DNA of 64,000 nt from DASVBE01 sp963770375 (GTDB taxonomy: Bacteria; Actinomycetota; Actinomycetes; Streptosporangiales; Streptosporangiaceae): NCBI GenBank assembly GCA_963770375.1, contig CAVYPM010000010.1, positions 186,001-250,000 of the forward strand, in the 5' to 3' direction. The first letter of the stretch is position 1, and each line of letters begins with the position of its first letter. Shown in pieces: positions 1-9,345 of this stretch. A model generated the notes under the pieces. The model had not been told where the DNA came from and made no database searches. It was given only the letters and a program-made list of their open reading frames with translations. Position numbers and translations under genes: made by a program.

Positions 1-942
1 CCCGCCCCGGCCAGCCTCAGCATGGCGCACGTCAGCGCCACCGCGTGGGACTCCCCGTTCCTCACCGCAGGCACCGAAGGATCCCACCCGCTGCTCGCCA
101 CCTACGGCGTGATCATCGCCACCCTCTTCGGGGCCATCGGCCTGCCGCACATCCTGGTCCGCTTCTACACCAACCCGGACGGCGAGGCGGCACGGCGCAC
201 AACCCTGATTGTTGTCCTGCTGCTGAGCACCTTCTACCTCTTCCCCGCTGCCCTCGGTGTCCTGACCAGGCTGCGGGCCCCGGAGCTCTACCTGTCCAAG
301 GACCCGGACAGCGTCGTCCTCGCCCTGCCCTCCCTGCTCATGCCCGGCCGGCCGGGCGCTCTGCTCGGGGCCCTGGTCGCGGCCGGCGCCTTCGCCGCTT
401 TCCTGTCCACTTCCTCCGGCCTGCTGGTCAGCGTCGCAGGTGCGCTGTCGCACGATGTCATGCGCGGAGGCGTGGGCACCTTCCGGCTGTGCGCCGTCAT
501 CGCCGGGGCCGTCGCCACGGTCATGGCTCTCCCCGTCAACCGCTTCTCACTCGGCTTGCTGGTCGGCTGGGCCTTCGCCATAGCGGCGTCCTCGTTCTGC
601 CCGCTGATCGTGCTCGGAATATGGTGGCGGCGCCTGACCTGGATCGGCGCCATGGCCGGTGTCCTGGTCGGCGGCGGGGCGTGCTGCTGTGCCATCATCG
701 CCACGATGCTCGGCGCTGCCACCCATGGCTGGGGCGCTGCTCTCCTGGGCCAGCCAGCGGTCTGGACCGTGCCGCTCGCGTTCAGCGTGATGATCGCGAC
801 ATCGCTTCTCACCCAGCGCGCCATTCCCCCGCACGTCGAGCACATGATGCTCAGGATGCATCTGCCCGAGGGACTCATCCACCGCACATTCGGCACCGGG
901 CGGCCGTACTCCCCGCACCTGACAGACATCCCCGGAGACTGA
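1..942 (+). CDS. Sodium/solute symporter (SSS, ActP-like), 3' part
   Basis: The gene enters the window already in frame, so only the C-terminal part (about 313 residues) is present. It is a multi-pass membrane protein. The segment GLPHILVRFYTNPDG followed by hydrophobic helices and FLSTSSGLLVSVAGALSHD is typical of cation:acetate symporters of the SSS family, which use a sodium gradient to import acetate or similar short organic acids. The tail after the last helix is short and charged. It converges on the DHFR-like gene across about 80 bp. Substrate cannot be told from this fragment. Confidence 0.85.
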   Translation, partial: PAPASLSMAHVSATAWDSPFLTAGTEGSHPLLATYGVIIATLFGAIGLPHILVRFYTNPDGEAARRTTLIVVLLLSTFYLFPAALGVLTRLRAPELYLSKDPDSVVLALPSLLMPGRPGALLGALVAAGAFAAFLSTSSGLLVSVAGALSHDVMRGGVGTFRLCAVIAGAVATVMALPVNRFSLGLLVGWAFAIAASSFCPLIVLGIWWRRLTWIGAMAGVLVGGGACCCAIIATMLGAATHGWGAALLGQPAVWTVPLAFSVMIATSLLTQRAIPPHVEHMMLRMHLPEGLIHRTFGTGRPYSPHLTDIPGD

Positions 943-1024
943 CTGCAATCCAGCGCGATTCATAGCCATCGACCTCAGGCCGCTCGCGGGGGCCGCAGCC
1001 CTGTCTCCCGGCTGATAACTGCGG

Positions 1025-1624
1025 CTACTTCGTGACCGTGTAGCGCACGTGGGTGGCGTACGGCGAGCTGTAGACCCTGGCCACCTGGAGGTCCATGTCG
1101 CGGTCGAAGCCGTCGAACAGCCGCTTGCCCGCACCGAGGATCACCGGCGCCGTGGAGATGACCAGTTCGTCGACCTTCCCCGCCGCCAGCGCCTGCCGGA
1201 TGACGCCGGCGCCGCCACCGACGCCGATGTCGCCGTCCCCGGCCGCCTCAGCCGCCTGGGCCAGTGCCGTCTCGAGGTCCGCGACGAACCGGAAGCCGGT
1301 CTCGGGCGCCGGCTGGTCCGCGGTGCGGTGAGTGAGCACGAACAGGGGCCCGGGGAACGGGTTGGTCCCGCCCCACGCGCCGGCCGCGTCGTACATGCCG
1401 CGGCCGACCACCCCGGACGCCATCGTCGAGACGAGCCCGTCGTAGAACTCCTTGTCCGGGCCGTGCATCGCGAAATCGTGGCCACCCTCGTAGGTCCACG
1501 GGCCGCCCATCACCCAGTAGTGCAGGCGCTCGCCACCCCGGCCCAGGCCGTACTCCGGGCCGTCGCCAGGACCGGTGATGTAGCCATCGACCGACGTGGT
1601 GATGGAAGCGATGACCTTGCTCAT
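1025..1624 (-). CDS. Dihydrofolate reductase family protein (RibD C-terminal fold)
   Basis: This encodes 199 residues starting MSKVIASITTSVDGYI, the usual N-terminus of the small DHFR-like/RibD_C family common in actinomycetes. A later GxGG segment (GVGGGAGVIRQALAAG) fits NADPH binding. The ATG at 1624 is chosen over longer upstream possibilities because an almost perfect GGAGGAGG ribosome site lies about 5 bases before it. Family members are NADPH-dependent reductases of mostly unknown substrate, so a true folate role is not implied. Confidence 0.88.
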   Translation of the reverse strand: MSKVIASITTSVDGYITGPGDGPEYGLGRGGERLHYWVMGGPWTYEGGHDFAMHGPDKEFYDGLVSTMASGVVGRGMYDAAGAWGGTNPFPGPLFVLTHRTADQPAPETGFRFVADLETALAQAAEAAGDGDIGVGGGAGVIRQALAAGKVDELVISTAPVILGAGKRLFDGFDRDMDLQVARVYSSPYATHVRYTVTK

Positions 1625-1738
1625 AGTTCCTCCTCCGCCGAGTGTCACCAGCACAGACCCGGCCGGGGCACCCAACTCATCGCACCAGCAGGCGCGGCGC
1701 ATTTCCCGATGGGAAGCTCCAGCAGCCGGCGCCACGCA

Positions 1739-2579
1739 TCAACGGGCGGGCGGCTCGCTGCTCTGCCCGTAGCGCTCACCGCGCCGCCCGCGGACGGCCA
1801 GGTCGACGGAGCGCAGCCGCTTCCTGCCTTCCAGGATCGTGCTGAACCCGGGCATGTACCTCATAGCCAGGTAGTCACCCAGGCTGTCCTCCAGCAGGGA
1901 CCGGAAGCCCTGCGCGTCCTGGGCCTTGTTGATCTGGACCTTGGTCATCCGCAGGGTGAACGGGTGGTTCTCGGCCACCCGGCGGGCGAAGGCACAGGTC
2001 TCGCGTTCCAGGTCCTCCGGTGTGAAAACCCGGCTGACGAACCCGTCGGCCCGGCATTCCTCGGCGGTCATGAACCGGCTCTCGAAGCAGACCTCTTTGG
2101 CCTTGCGGAAACCCAGGTCCCACGGGATCGAGTTGTACTCAACGAACCCGCCCAGGAACTGCGCCCGGTCGGAAGCGAAAACCAGGTCCATCACCGCCGC
2201 GAGCATCCACCCGGCGTAGATGCAGTAACCGTCAACCATCGCGATCGTGGGCTTGGGGAAGTCCCGCCACTTCAGGAGCAGGTCCAGGTTGTACTTCTTG
2301 AACTCGTCGTACCGCTCCAGCGGGTCCTCGGCCTCCTGCCGGTCCGGGCTCGAGGTCATGCCCGGCCGAGAACACGCCCCCGGATCCCCGCACGATGACC
2401 ACGCGGACCTCCGGCTCGGCTCGCGCCAGGTCGAATGCCTGGTCGATCTGCGCCAGCATCTCGTAGCCCTGGGCGTTCAGCACCTCGGGCCGGTTCAGCG
2501 TGACGATCCCGAGGGGGCCGTCCTGATGGAATGTCACCTGCCCGAAGTCCCGGGCCCTGGTCACCTGAATGTCGCTCAT
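1739..2579 (-). pseudogene. Enoyl-CoA hydratase/isomerase (crotonase), frameshifted
   Basis: The N-terminal 75 or so residues (MSDIQVTRARDFGQ to VFSAGHDL, including the oxyanion-hole region) are in one frame. The rest, beginning around TSSPDRQEAEDPLERYDEFK and including KPTIAMVDGYCIYAGWM, continues in another frame from about position 2350. Joined, they make a full-length crotonase of about 280 residues. Both sides are well conserved, so a one-base indel, either biological or an assembly error, is the simplest reading. Crotonases hydrate or isomerise acyl-CoA thioesters; the exact substrate is not evident. Confidence 0.8.
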
Positions 2580-2646
2580 CTTCCCAGCCCTCCGACCTGT
2601 AACCGATCATCACAGCCGACCGGAAAATAAAGCGATCGGCTTCCGT

Positions 2647-3660
2647 TCACCGTGATTTCAGGACGTTGCGGCGGAGCTGGGGGAATACCTTGGCGACCTT
2701 GCCCAGGAGGTAGTCGCCGTAGGTGCCGGAGAACGCCTGCAGGTCCTGCCCGTCCCAGCGCCGGTGCCCGTCGTCCCCGGCCGCCGCGCGGTGGGGCAAA
2801 GGCGGTACTTCGGCACCGAAGCCCGGGTCCAGGAAGAAGGGGAACGACAGCCGGCCGTGGCCGCTGAGGTTGCGGACCCGGTGCGGTGTCGACCGGTACC
2901 AGCCGCCGGTGAGGCGGTCGAGCATGTCACCGATGTTGCAGACCAGCGTGCCCGGGATCGGCGGGGCATCGATCCAGCCCTCCGGCGCGGCAACCTGCAG
3001 CCCGCCGCTGTCGTCCTGGGCCAGCAGGGTGATCAGCCCGTAGTCGGTATGCTCGCCCACTCCCCAGTCCTGGGTCTGCGGCGGCGACGGCGGGTAGTGA
3101 AAGATCCGGAACAAGATGGTGGGATCGGCGGTGTAGCCGGCCGCGAAGTAGTCCGCCTCCAGGCCCAGGCTCAGCGCCACTCCGGTCAGCACAGCCTGTC
3201 CCGCCCGGGTCAGAATCTCCAGGTAGGACAGCACCAGCGGCCCGAGCCGGGGCACCTGCCGCGGGAAAAGGTTGCGGCCGTGCAGCGGGAGCCCGGCCAG
3301 CACCCGCGGGTCGTCATCGGCCAGTTCGGTGCCGAAGTACAGACCCTCCTTGAGGTCCGGCCGTCCGGAGGTCAGCTCGGCACCCACCGGGAAATACCCC
3401 CGCCAGGCCGGGCCGCCGCGTTCCATCGCGATCTCCAGCTTGTCCGCCAGCGGAAGCGCGAAGAACTCAGCGCTCGCGTCGGCCAGCTGATCCAGCAGCC
3501 CGGCGGGCACGCCGTGGCCCGTTATGTAGAAGAAGCCCCGGTCCCGGCAGGCAGCCTGGATCTGGGCAGTCGCGCTGGCCCGCGCCGCAGCCGGCGCCGG
3601 GCCAGCCAGCGGGCTCACATCGATGACGGGCAGCGCCCTGGGATCATCCGGGCCTGGCAT
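2647..3660 (-). CDS. 2-oxoglutarate/Fe(II) oxygenase, isopenicillin N synthase-like
   Basis: The 337-residue protein has the DIOX_N segment (LPVIDVSPLAG, then CRDRGFFYITGHGVP) followed by a 2OG-FeII_Oxy jelly roll. The metal-binding H-x-D is visible in GEHTDYGLITLL, the distal His in STPHRVRNLSG, and the 2-oxoglutarate-binding R-x-S in GRLSFPFFLDP. ATG 3660 is preceded by GGAGG at good spacing. The frame stays open upstream to about 3860, but that extension looks like a remnant of another protein. Such enzymes hydroxylate or desaturate small molecules; the substrate is unknown. Confidence 0.88.
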   Translation of the reverse strand: MPGPDDPRALPVIDVSPLAGPAPAAARASATAQIQAACRDRGFFYITGHGVPAGLLDQLADASAEFFALPLADKLEIAMERGGPAWRGYFPVGAELTSGRPDLKEGLYFGTELADDDPRVLAGLPLHGRNLFPRQVPRLGPLVLSYLEILTRAGQAVLTGVALSLGLEADYFAAGYTADPTILFRIFHYPPSPPQTQDWGVGEHTDYGLITLLAQDDSGGLQVAAPEGWIDAPPIPGTLVCNIGDMLDRLTGGWYRSTPHRVRNLSGHGRLSFPFFLDPGFGAEVPPLPHRAAAGDDGHRRWDGQDLQAFSGTYGDYLLGKVAKVFPQLRRNVLKSR

Positions 3661-3699
3661 GAGCACATCCTCCCCGATGCCGGCGGTCTGCGGTGAACG

Positions 3700-3864
3700 G
3701 CAGCTGCTATCCAGAGCCGGCGGAAGCCCGGCGTAGGCGCCCACCAGGCAGCAGAAGGCGTGCCCGTCCGGATCAACCCGGAAGCCATTCCGGTCCGCCA
3801 GCGGCGGCCAGACCTCGCCGGCGAGCATCTGGGTGATCAGCTGCTCCGCATTGGAAGTGACGTT
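3700..3864 (-). pseudogene. Possible remnant of a VOC/glyoxalase-like protein
   Basis: Between the oxygenase start and the TldE-like stop, the minus strand is open and reads approximately WPPLADRNGFRVDPDGHAFCC. This resembles the C-terminal 'D-P-x-G-x-x-F-C' ending of vicinal-oxygen-chelate proteins. There is no N-terminal domain and no plausible start. It may be a leftover of a deleted gene or chance coding-like sequence. Confidence 0.28.
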
Positions 3865-3873
3865 CCAGCGTTT

Positions 3874-5256
3874 CTATACCTTTCCCGGCCGGCTGCCGAA
3901 CCTGAAGCCGCGCACCCGGATCGCCGGAGCAGACGAACAGCCATTCCATACGTTCGGCACCGGGAGGCTGATCAGCCGCGAGCCGATCCCGTCGGTGCGG
4001 GCCAGTGCGCCGAGCACGCTCTCGGTGAACCGGCCGGTCCTCAGCCCGGCGGTGAGCTTGCCGTCCTCGATGAGGAAGCAGCCATCCCGGCTGGTGCCGA
4101 CGACCGTTCCGGCCTCGGCGTCGACCAGGCGGTTGTACCACAGCCGCTGGATGTAGAGGCCGCGCTCGACGCCGGCGATCAGGTCGGCTTCGCTGGCCGC
4201 GCCGGGCATCATGATCAGGTTCGCCGCCTCGGGGCCGGCGAGGATTCCCGTGGCGATGTGAGCATGCCCGGTGGAGTGCCCGCCGGTGGCCATCGCGGAG
4301 GCGAGGTCGCTGACCGCACCGCCGACATGGCCGGCTGCGATCAGCTCCACCCGCTGCTTGGGCGTCCCCTCGCAATCGAACGGGAACGGCAGGCCCGCGC
4401 CGGCGGTGGCGTCGTCGGCCACGGTGATGCCGGCCGGGGCCAGGACCGCGCCCGGCCGGGTGGCCGCCAGGCCGATCCCGGCCGCGACAGCCGGCCCGGT
4501 AAACCCGAAGTCCGGCAGGAAGCCGATCAGCTCGGCGGTCGCCAGACCGCCAAAGACCACGTCGTGCACGCCGTCCGGCACCGGGACCGGGTTCCCGGTC
4601 GCCGCCGCCTGGCTGACCGCCGTTTCCGCTCGCTCCTCGACGCTGAGCGCGCTGACGTCACGGCCGAGGTCGGCCGTGTAGGACGAGGCCTCGCCGGCCC
4701 GCGCGGTCAGCGAGAACCCGGCCTCGGTCGCGGCCGCATAGCAGCGCTGACCGGCGCTGGTCACCACGGCCAGTTCCGTGATCGCGGCGGTCAGCACGCC
4801 TGCCGCGCTCACGCCGGCCGAGCGGGCGGCATCCATGATCCGGCCGGCCAGAGCCGACCGGGCCCCGGCATCCCAGGCCAGCGTGCTGTCGTGCCAGAGC
4901 CCGGCTGCGCTTGAGATGCCCCCGGGCCCGGCCACGCCGTGCGGCCTGCCGCCGCCGCCCGCACCATCCCGCCGACGGGCCATGTCCGACGCGGCGGCGA
5001 CCGCGTCCCGTGCCCCGGCCAGGCTGCTCACCGCGACCCTGGCGCTGCCGGTGCCGGCCACGGCGCGCGCCATGACCTGGCACTCGATGATGGTCTGCGG
5101 CTGGTGCACGCGCTCGCCGGCGAACCGCGTGTGCTCTCCGGTGCGGGCCGCGACGAAGACTTCCGCGTGATCAGCGTCGGCCGCGGCCAGGGCATTCTCC
5201 AGGGCGGTGAGCGCCTGATCCTGGCCAGCCCACGCCTGCAGCGCCGTCCCTGGCAT
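3874..5256 (-). CDS. TldE/PmbA-like metalloprotease-family subunit
   Basis: The 460-residue protein begins MPGTALQAWAGQDQ. It has the TldD/PmbA fold but lacks the HExxxH zinc motif, as expected of the TldE (PmbA) partner. Glycine-rich segments near the C-terminus (GHSTGHAHIATGILAG and NLIMMPGAASEADLI) match the family. Its ATG overlaps the stop of the upstream TldD-like gene as TGATG, so the two are translationally coupled. TldD/TldE heterodimers are peptidases that trim small modified peptides or degrade unfolded peptides in the cytoplasm. No RiPP precursor was recognised nearby. Confidence 0.87.
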   Translation of the reverse strand: MPGTALQAWAGQDQALTALENALAAADADHAEVFVAARTGEHTRFAGERVHQPQTIIECQVMARAVAGTGSARVAVSSLAGARDAVAAASDMARRRDGAGGGGRPHGVAGPGGISSAAGLWHDSTLAWDAGARSALAGRIMDAARSAGVSAAGVLTAAITELAVVTSAGQRCYAAATEAGFSLTARAGEASSYTADLGRDVSALSVEERAETAVSQAAATGNPVPVPDGVHDVVFGGLATAELIGFLPDFGFTGPAVAAGIGLAATRPGAVLAPAGITVADDATAGAGLPFPFDCEGTPKQRVELIAAGHVGGAVSDLASAMATGGHSTGHAHIATGILAGPEAANLIMMPGAASEADLIAGVERGLYIQRLWYNRLVDAEAGTVVGTSRDGCFLIEDGKLTAGLRTGRFTESVLGALARTDGIGSRLISLPVPNVWNGCSSAPAIRVRGFRFGSRPGKV

Positions 5257-6777
5257 CAGGCCACCCCGATCCGCACGCCGCGGAACAGCGCCGGCGCGGC
5301 GCCGTGGGAAAGGAATCCCCACTCTTTGGGCTCGCCCTTACCGCACGGCATGCCGAAGGTGCGGAAGTCAGCCGGCCCGGCCACTGCCTCAAGCGATCCC
5401 CAGAACTGCGGCGTGATCCCGCCGTAGGAGAAATTCCGCAGCAGCCGCGTGCGCTTGCCCTTCCGCACTTCCCAGGCGGCCTCGGTGCCGAACTGGAAGT
5501 TAAGCCGCTGGCTGTCGATTGACCAGCTCCGGTTGTCATCCAGGTAGTAACCGCTGCCCATACGGTCGAGCAGGTCATCGGTACTGCCCGTTCCCGGTTC
5601 GAGAAACACGTTCGTCGCGAAGCACAAGGGCAGGAAGCCCCAGCCGTCAGAGCGCGCGGACGCCGTCGACTCAGCACCGATGCGCGCCGCGCTGTCGCGG
5701 CTGGACAGGAAGTTGGTGATCACGCCCTCGGTGACCAGCATGGTGCGCCGGGTGCGGGTGCCCTCATCGTCGAACATGAAGCTGCCCCGCGTGCCCGGCA
5801 CCGTCGCGTCGGCCACCACGTTGACCGCCGCCGAGCCGTACTGCAGGCGGCCCACCGCGTCCGGCCCGATGAACGACCGGCCGGCGAAGTTGGCCTCATC
5901 GCCGAGAATCCGGTCGAGCTCGAGCGCGTGCCCGGTGGACTCGTGGATCTGCAGCGCGAGCTGGGCGGGGCCGATGACGATGTCCGCCGTCCCGGAATCG
6001 GCCACGGGCGCAGTCAGCAGCTGGACGGCTTCCGCACCCACCCGCGCCGCCTGCTCGGCCAGCTGTAGTCCCTCGACGTACTCCCAGCCGGCGGCCGCGG
6101 TGTTGCCAAAGAACGAGTTCGGGTAACTGCGCCGCTGCGTGGCCGAGCCGCCAGCAGCGATCGCCAGCACCATGCCGCCGGATTCAACGAAGTGCTGCTC
6201 CTGCCGGGACCCCTCGGTGCTGGCGAAGTACCGGTGGCTGCGCTTGGCGTTCACTCCAGCCTGCGCCTGTACGACGCCGGCGGTCGCGGCCGCCGCGGCC
6301 AGGGCGTCGGCGACGACGCGCTCGCGCACGGCGTCGCCGACGGCGAACGGGTCCACGGCGGCGGTCGTCTGGTACAGACCGCACTCCGCGGCCCGCGGCA
6401 GGCAGCGTCACCCGCTCCCGCGAGCCCACCGCCGCCGCGCGCGCGTTCCTGAGCGCATCCCGGGCGGCCGCGACCGCGTCCGCCGCGTCGCGCAGCGGCC
6501 GGGACGCGAAACCCCATACGCCGTCGACCAGAACCCGGACGCCGAGGCCGAGGCTGCCCTCGATTCGCTCGTCGGGCACGCCGCCCGAGACCGCGTACAG
6601 GCGCAGCTCCTGAGTCTCCGACAGCCGGACGTCGGCGTAGCTGGCGCCCCCTGCGGCGGCCGCGCCGACCGCATCGTCCAGCAGCGGGCCGGCCGTGGCC
6701 AGCCCGCCGGCCAGATCGCCCCAGCGGTGCGCGGGGCCGAGGTCCGCCTGCGCGGCATCCGGCAGCTGCTCAGACAC
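5256..6777 (-). pseudogene. TldD-like zinc metalloprotease, frameshifted
   Basis: A GTG at 6777 (VSEQLPDAAQADLG) sits behind a GAGGAGG ribosome site. The N-terminal 120 residues run to about 6400. There the frame shifts, and the protein continues as GLYQTTAAVDPFAVGD through the zinc motif IHESTGHALELDRIL to the end. The HExxxH is intact, so this is the catalytic partner of the downstream TldE-like protein. Joined length is close to the usual 480-510 residues. The single shift between otherwise good sequence suggests an indel rather than decay. Confidence 0.82.
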
Positions 6778-6827
6778 CCTCGACCTCCTCGAACGCGCGT
6801 TGGCTAGCCTGAGGCACACGATCGATT

Positions 6828-6853
6828 GCGGTCGATTGTCGACAACCGACCGC
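6828..6853. promoter_or_regulatory. 26-bp near-perfect palindrome upstream of tldD-like gene
   Basis: Arms GCGGTCG and CGACCGC flank a central TTGTCGACAA, itself a perfect 10-bp palindrome. Only one pair (A/C) is mismatched over 26 bp. It lies about 50 bp upstream of the TldD GTG start, where an operator or promoter would be expected. The regulator is unknown; the spacing would suit a dimeric GntR- or TetR-type protein. Confidence 0.55.
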
Positions 6854-7310
6854 GATTCATTAAGACCCGCCTGCGCGACAGTGTCAAGAGCTGATGCGAT
6901 ATCGCGCCAGAGACCTCGGGACGTAGAGCTTCGTCTCAAGCAGGAGGGGAGGAGCGGGGCATGCCGGTTGTGGCCGGCGTCCCGACTCGACCGGGTGATC
7001 CCTGGCTACGCCAGCCCCGCAAATTCCGTATTCCTAAATCCCGCTGATCGCCCGCGGCGGCGGCCGGCCTGGCCCGTCTGTGATCAGCCCGGTAAGAAAG
7101 CCCGTCAGCGGCATCAGCCCCATGGCACATATGCTCTGCGCAAGGAGCCGCCTGGATGATCGGCGCAGTAGCTTTGCAGGTCCTGGATGTGCTCCTGGTT
7201 GAAGATGACCTCTTCATTGACGCGATCCGCAAGGTCGACAACTTCTATTACGCTGACGGCTCAGCAGGCAAACTGAGGACACGGGGCCGCAGAGGTGGAG
7301 GAGGCACCGG
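6854..7310. other. Intergenic region between divergent tldD-like and GAF-SpoIIE genes
   Basis: No convincing gene. A short open frame starts at 7156 (about 60 codons) behind an AAGGAG-like site, but it runs into the start of the next gene in a different frame and has no recognisable homology. The stretch probably holds divergent promoters; no clear -35/-10 pair can be assigned. Confidence 0.5.
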
Positions 7311-8537
7311 TTGGCAACAGTCATCCCCACCGAGCTGAAGGACAGGCTGCGGGACATCCAGTCGATCACCAATGCTGCCCTTTCCCGTCTCGATGATGAT
7401 GAATTGCTGGCCGAGCTGCTCGAGCGCACCAGGACCATCTTGCAGGCTGACACGGCCGCGGCGCTGCTGCTGGACTACTCGTCCGGGCAGCTGCTCGCTA
7501 CTGCCGCGGCCGGGCTGGAGGAGGAAATAAGCCAGGGCGTGCGGATCCCGGTGGGCCGCGGGTTCGCCGGGCGAATCGCCGCCGAGCACCGGCCGGTGAT
7601 CCTCGATCACGTCGATCACTCCACGGTGCTGAACCCGATTCTGCTGGCCAAGGGGATCCGCGCGCTGATGGGCGTGCCGATGATCACGGGCGGCAAGGTC
7701 ATTGGCGTACTGCATGTCGGCTCGCTGACGGAACGTGCGTTCACCAGCGAAAACGTCGTGTTGCTGGAACTGGCCGCGGATAAGGTCGCCGCGGTGATTG
7801 CCTCGCTGATGGCGCAGGAGAACCGGGTCGCGGCGGAGGCTCTGCAGCGCAGCCTGCTTCCCGCCGCGCTCCCGCCTGCCGGTGAGGCCGAGATGGCCGT
7901 CCGCTACGTCCCCGGCCACGGGCGGGTGGGCGGAGACTGGTACGACGTGTTCACCCTGCCCTCCGGGCAGCTGGGCATGGTCATCGGCGACGTCACCGGC
8001 TCCGGTCTTCCGGCGGCGGTGATCATGGGACGGATCCGCAGCGCGCTGCGCGCCTACGCCCTGGAAACCACCGACCCGGCCGAGGTCCTGGCCCGGCTGG
8101 ACGCCAAGATGCAGCACTTCGAACCCGGCGCCCTGGCCACCGTGGCCTACGCGGTGTTCGACCAGGACCTGGACCGGGTCCGCATCTGCTCGGCCGGGCA
8201 CTGGCCACCGGTCATCGTCACCCCGGGGCAGCCCGCGAAACTGGCCGGCATCCCGTCCGGCCTGCTGATCGGGGCGGTCCCCGGAGCGCAGCGGCGCGTG
8301 ACCACCATCGGAATCAGCCCGGGCACCGTGCTGTGCTTCTTTACCGACGGCCTGATCGAGCGCCGCGGCGAGTTGATCGACGACGCCCTGACCCGGCTGT
8401 GCCAGGCGGTAACCGCGGAGCCGCCCGAGTCCGTCTGCGCCACGGTGATGGGTGCCATGGTGGGCCGCGAGCCAGCCGCCGACGACATCGCCCTGCTGGT
8501 CTTCCGCCGCCAGCCGTCCGCCGGCCAGCAGCCATGA
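7311..8537 (+). CDS. GAF-domain SpoIIE-type (PP2C) serine phosphatase, RsbU-like
   Basis: 408 residues. A GAF sensor domain (about residues 15-165, with RTILQADTAAALLLDY and VGRGFAGRIAAEHRPV) is followed by a SpoIIE phosphatase domain (about 190-400) with the metal-binding segments GGDWYDVFTLPSG, IGDVTGSGLPAA and FTDGLIERRGE. It starts with TTG at 7311, directly behind GGTGGAGGAGG. Such proteins dephosphorylate STAS anti-anti-sigma factors to release alternative sigma factors under stress. The next gene, overlapping by ATGA, is exactly such a STAS protein. Confidence 0.92.
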   Translation: MATVIPTELKDRLRDIQSITNAALSRLDDDELLAELLERTRTILQADTAAALLLDYSSGQLLATAAAGLEEEISQGVRIPVGRGFAGRIAAEHRPVILDHVDHSTVLNPILLAKGIRALMGVPMITGGKVIGVLHVGSLTERAFTSENVVLLELAADKVAAVIASLMAQENRVAAEALQRSLLPAALPPAGEAEMAVRYVPGHGRVGGDWYDVFTLPSGQLGMVIGDVTGSGLPAAVIMGRIRSALRAYALETTDPAEVLARLDAKMQHFEPGALATVAYAVFDQDLDRVRICSAGHWPPVIVTPGQPAKLAGIPSGLLIGAVPGAQRRVTTIGISPGTVLCFFTDGLIERRGELIDDALTRLCQAVTAEPPESVCATVMGAMVGREPAADDIALLVFRRQPSAGQQP

Positions 8538-8875
8538 CCGCCGAGGGCGTCCAGTTTCGCTGGATGGGTCAGCAGGCAGTGGTCACGCTGCCGGCCGAGA
8601 TCGATGCCGTCAACGCCGGCACGGTCCGCCAGGCCCTTCTCGCCGGGGCCAGACACGACGCGGCAGTACTGATCATCGACATGAGCAGGACGACGTTCTG
8701 CGATTCGGCCGGGGTACAGGTCATCATCGACACCTACAACCAGGCCGCAGCGGCCCGCACCAGGCTCCGGCTGGTCGCTACGGCAGTGGTGCGCATACTC
8801 ACGCTGGTCGGAGTGGATCAGCTGATGCCCATCTACCCGACCCTGGAAGCGGCGCTGGCCGACGGACCCGGCTAG
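8534..8875 (+). CDS. STAS-domain anti-anti-sigma factor
   Basis: 113 residues starting MTAEGVQFRWMGQ. It carries the STAS signature DMSRTTFCDSAGVQVI, in which the serine of DSAG is the expected phosphorylation site. The start overlaps the phosphatase stop (ATGA), implying coupled translation and that this is the likely substrate of the upstream SpoIIE phosphatase. The gene's stop overlaps the stop of the convergent second STAS gene. Confidence 0.9.
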   Translation: MTAEGVQFRWMGQQAVVTLPAEIDAVNAGTVRQALLAGARHDAAVLIIDMSRTTFCDSAGVQVIIDTYNQAAAARTRLRLVATAVVRILTLVGVDQLMPIYPTLEAALADGPG

Positions 8876-9240
8876 TCCCCTGAACTGGCAGTCCTCGCCG
8901 ACCCGGCGGCGGCGATGGCCTTCTCGACGTCATCGTAAAGAGACATCCGGCTGGCCAGGCCGGTAATCCACAGGGCCCTGATGTAGCGCTGCTGTGCGCC
9001 GGCCAGCATCAGCTTGCCGCCCCGGGCTTCGAGCTTCTTCCAGTGCGAGACAATGACCGCCACCGAACTGGTATCCAGGAAACGGACGTCGGTCAGATCC
9101 AGGATGACCCAGTTCTGCTGGCGACGGGCGTCCGTCAGCAGTTCGTCCAGCTCACCGCGCGTAGTCACGTCGAGGTAGCCCTGGGCCTTCACAATGGCGA
9201 CGCCGTCACGGGACTCCGACGACAGCCGGAATTCTTCCAC
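8872..9240 (-). CDS. STAS-domain anti-anti-sigma factor (second copy)
   Basis: 122 residues, MEEFRLSSESRDGVAIVKA. The STAS core LTDVRFLDTSSVAVIV has D-T-S-S at the phosphorylation site. It is transcribed towards the first STAS gene; the two stop codons share bases 8873-8874. It lies immediately downstream of, and in the same direction as, the MEDS-HATPase gene, which could be its kinase and antagonist. It is therefore likely the RsbV-like partner of that protein. Confidence 0.9.
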   Translation of the reverse strand: MEEFRLSSESRDGVAIVKAQGYLDVTTRGELDELLTDARRQQNWVILDLTDVRFLDTSSVAVIVSHWKKLEARGGKLMLAGAQQRYIRALWITGLASRMSLYDDVEKAIAAAGSARTASSGD

Positions 9241-9345
9241 CCTGGACTCCAGCTCGCCGACCGGGAAAGAGACTCAGCGCCACCCTAGCGGTGGAACACG
9301 CCCGTCGTCAGGGCCGCCGGCGGCTGGGGCCGCTGACAGCTGGGC

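Noticed and set aside
943..1024. Terminator between the convergent symporter and DHFR-like genes
   Set aside because: Only imperfect GC-rich complementarity is present; no clear stem could be supported.
7156..7338. 60-codon ORF (MIGAVALQVLDVLLVEDD) upstream of the GAF-SpoIIE gene
   Set aside because: It has an AAGGAG-like site but overlaps the next start in another frame, has no homology I recognise, and ends in low-complexity Gly/Ser.
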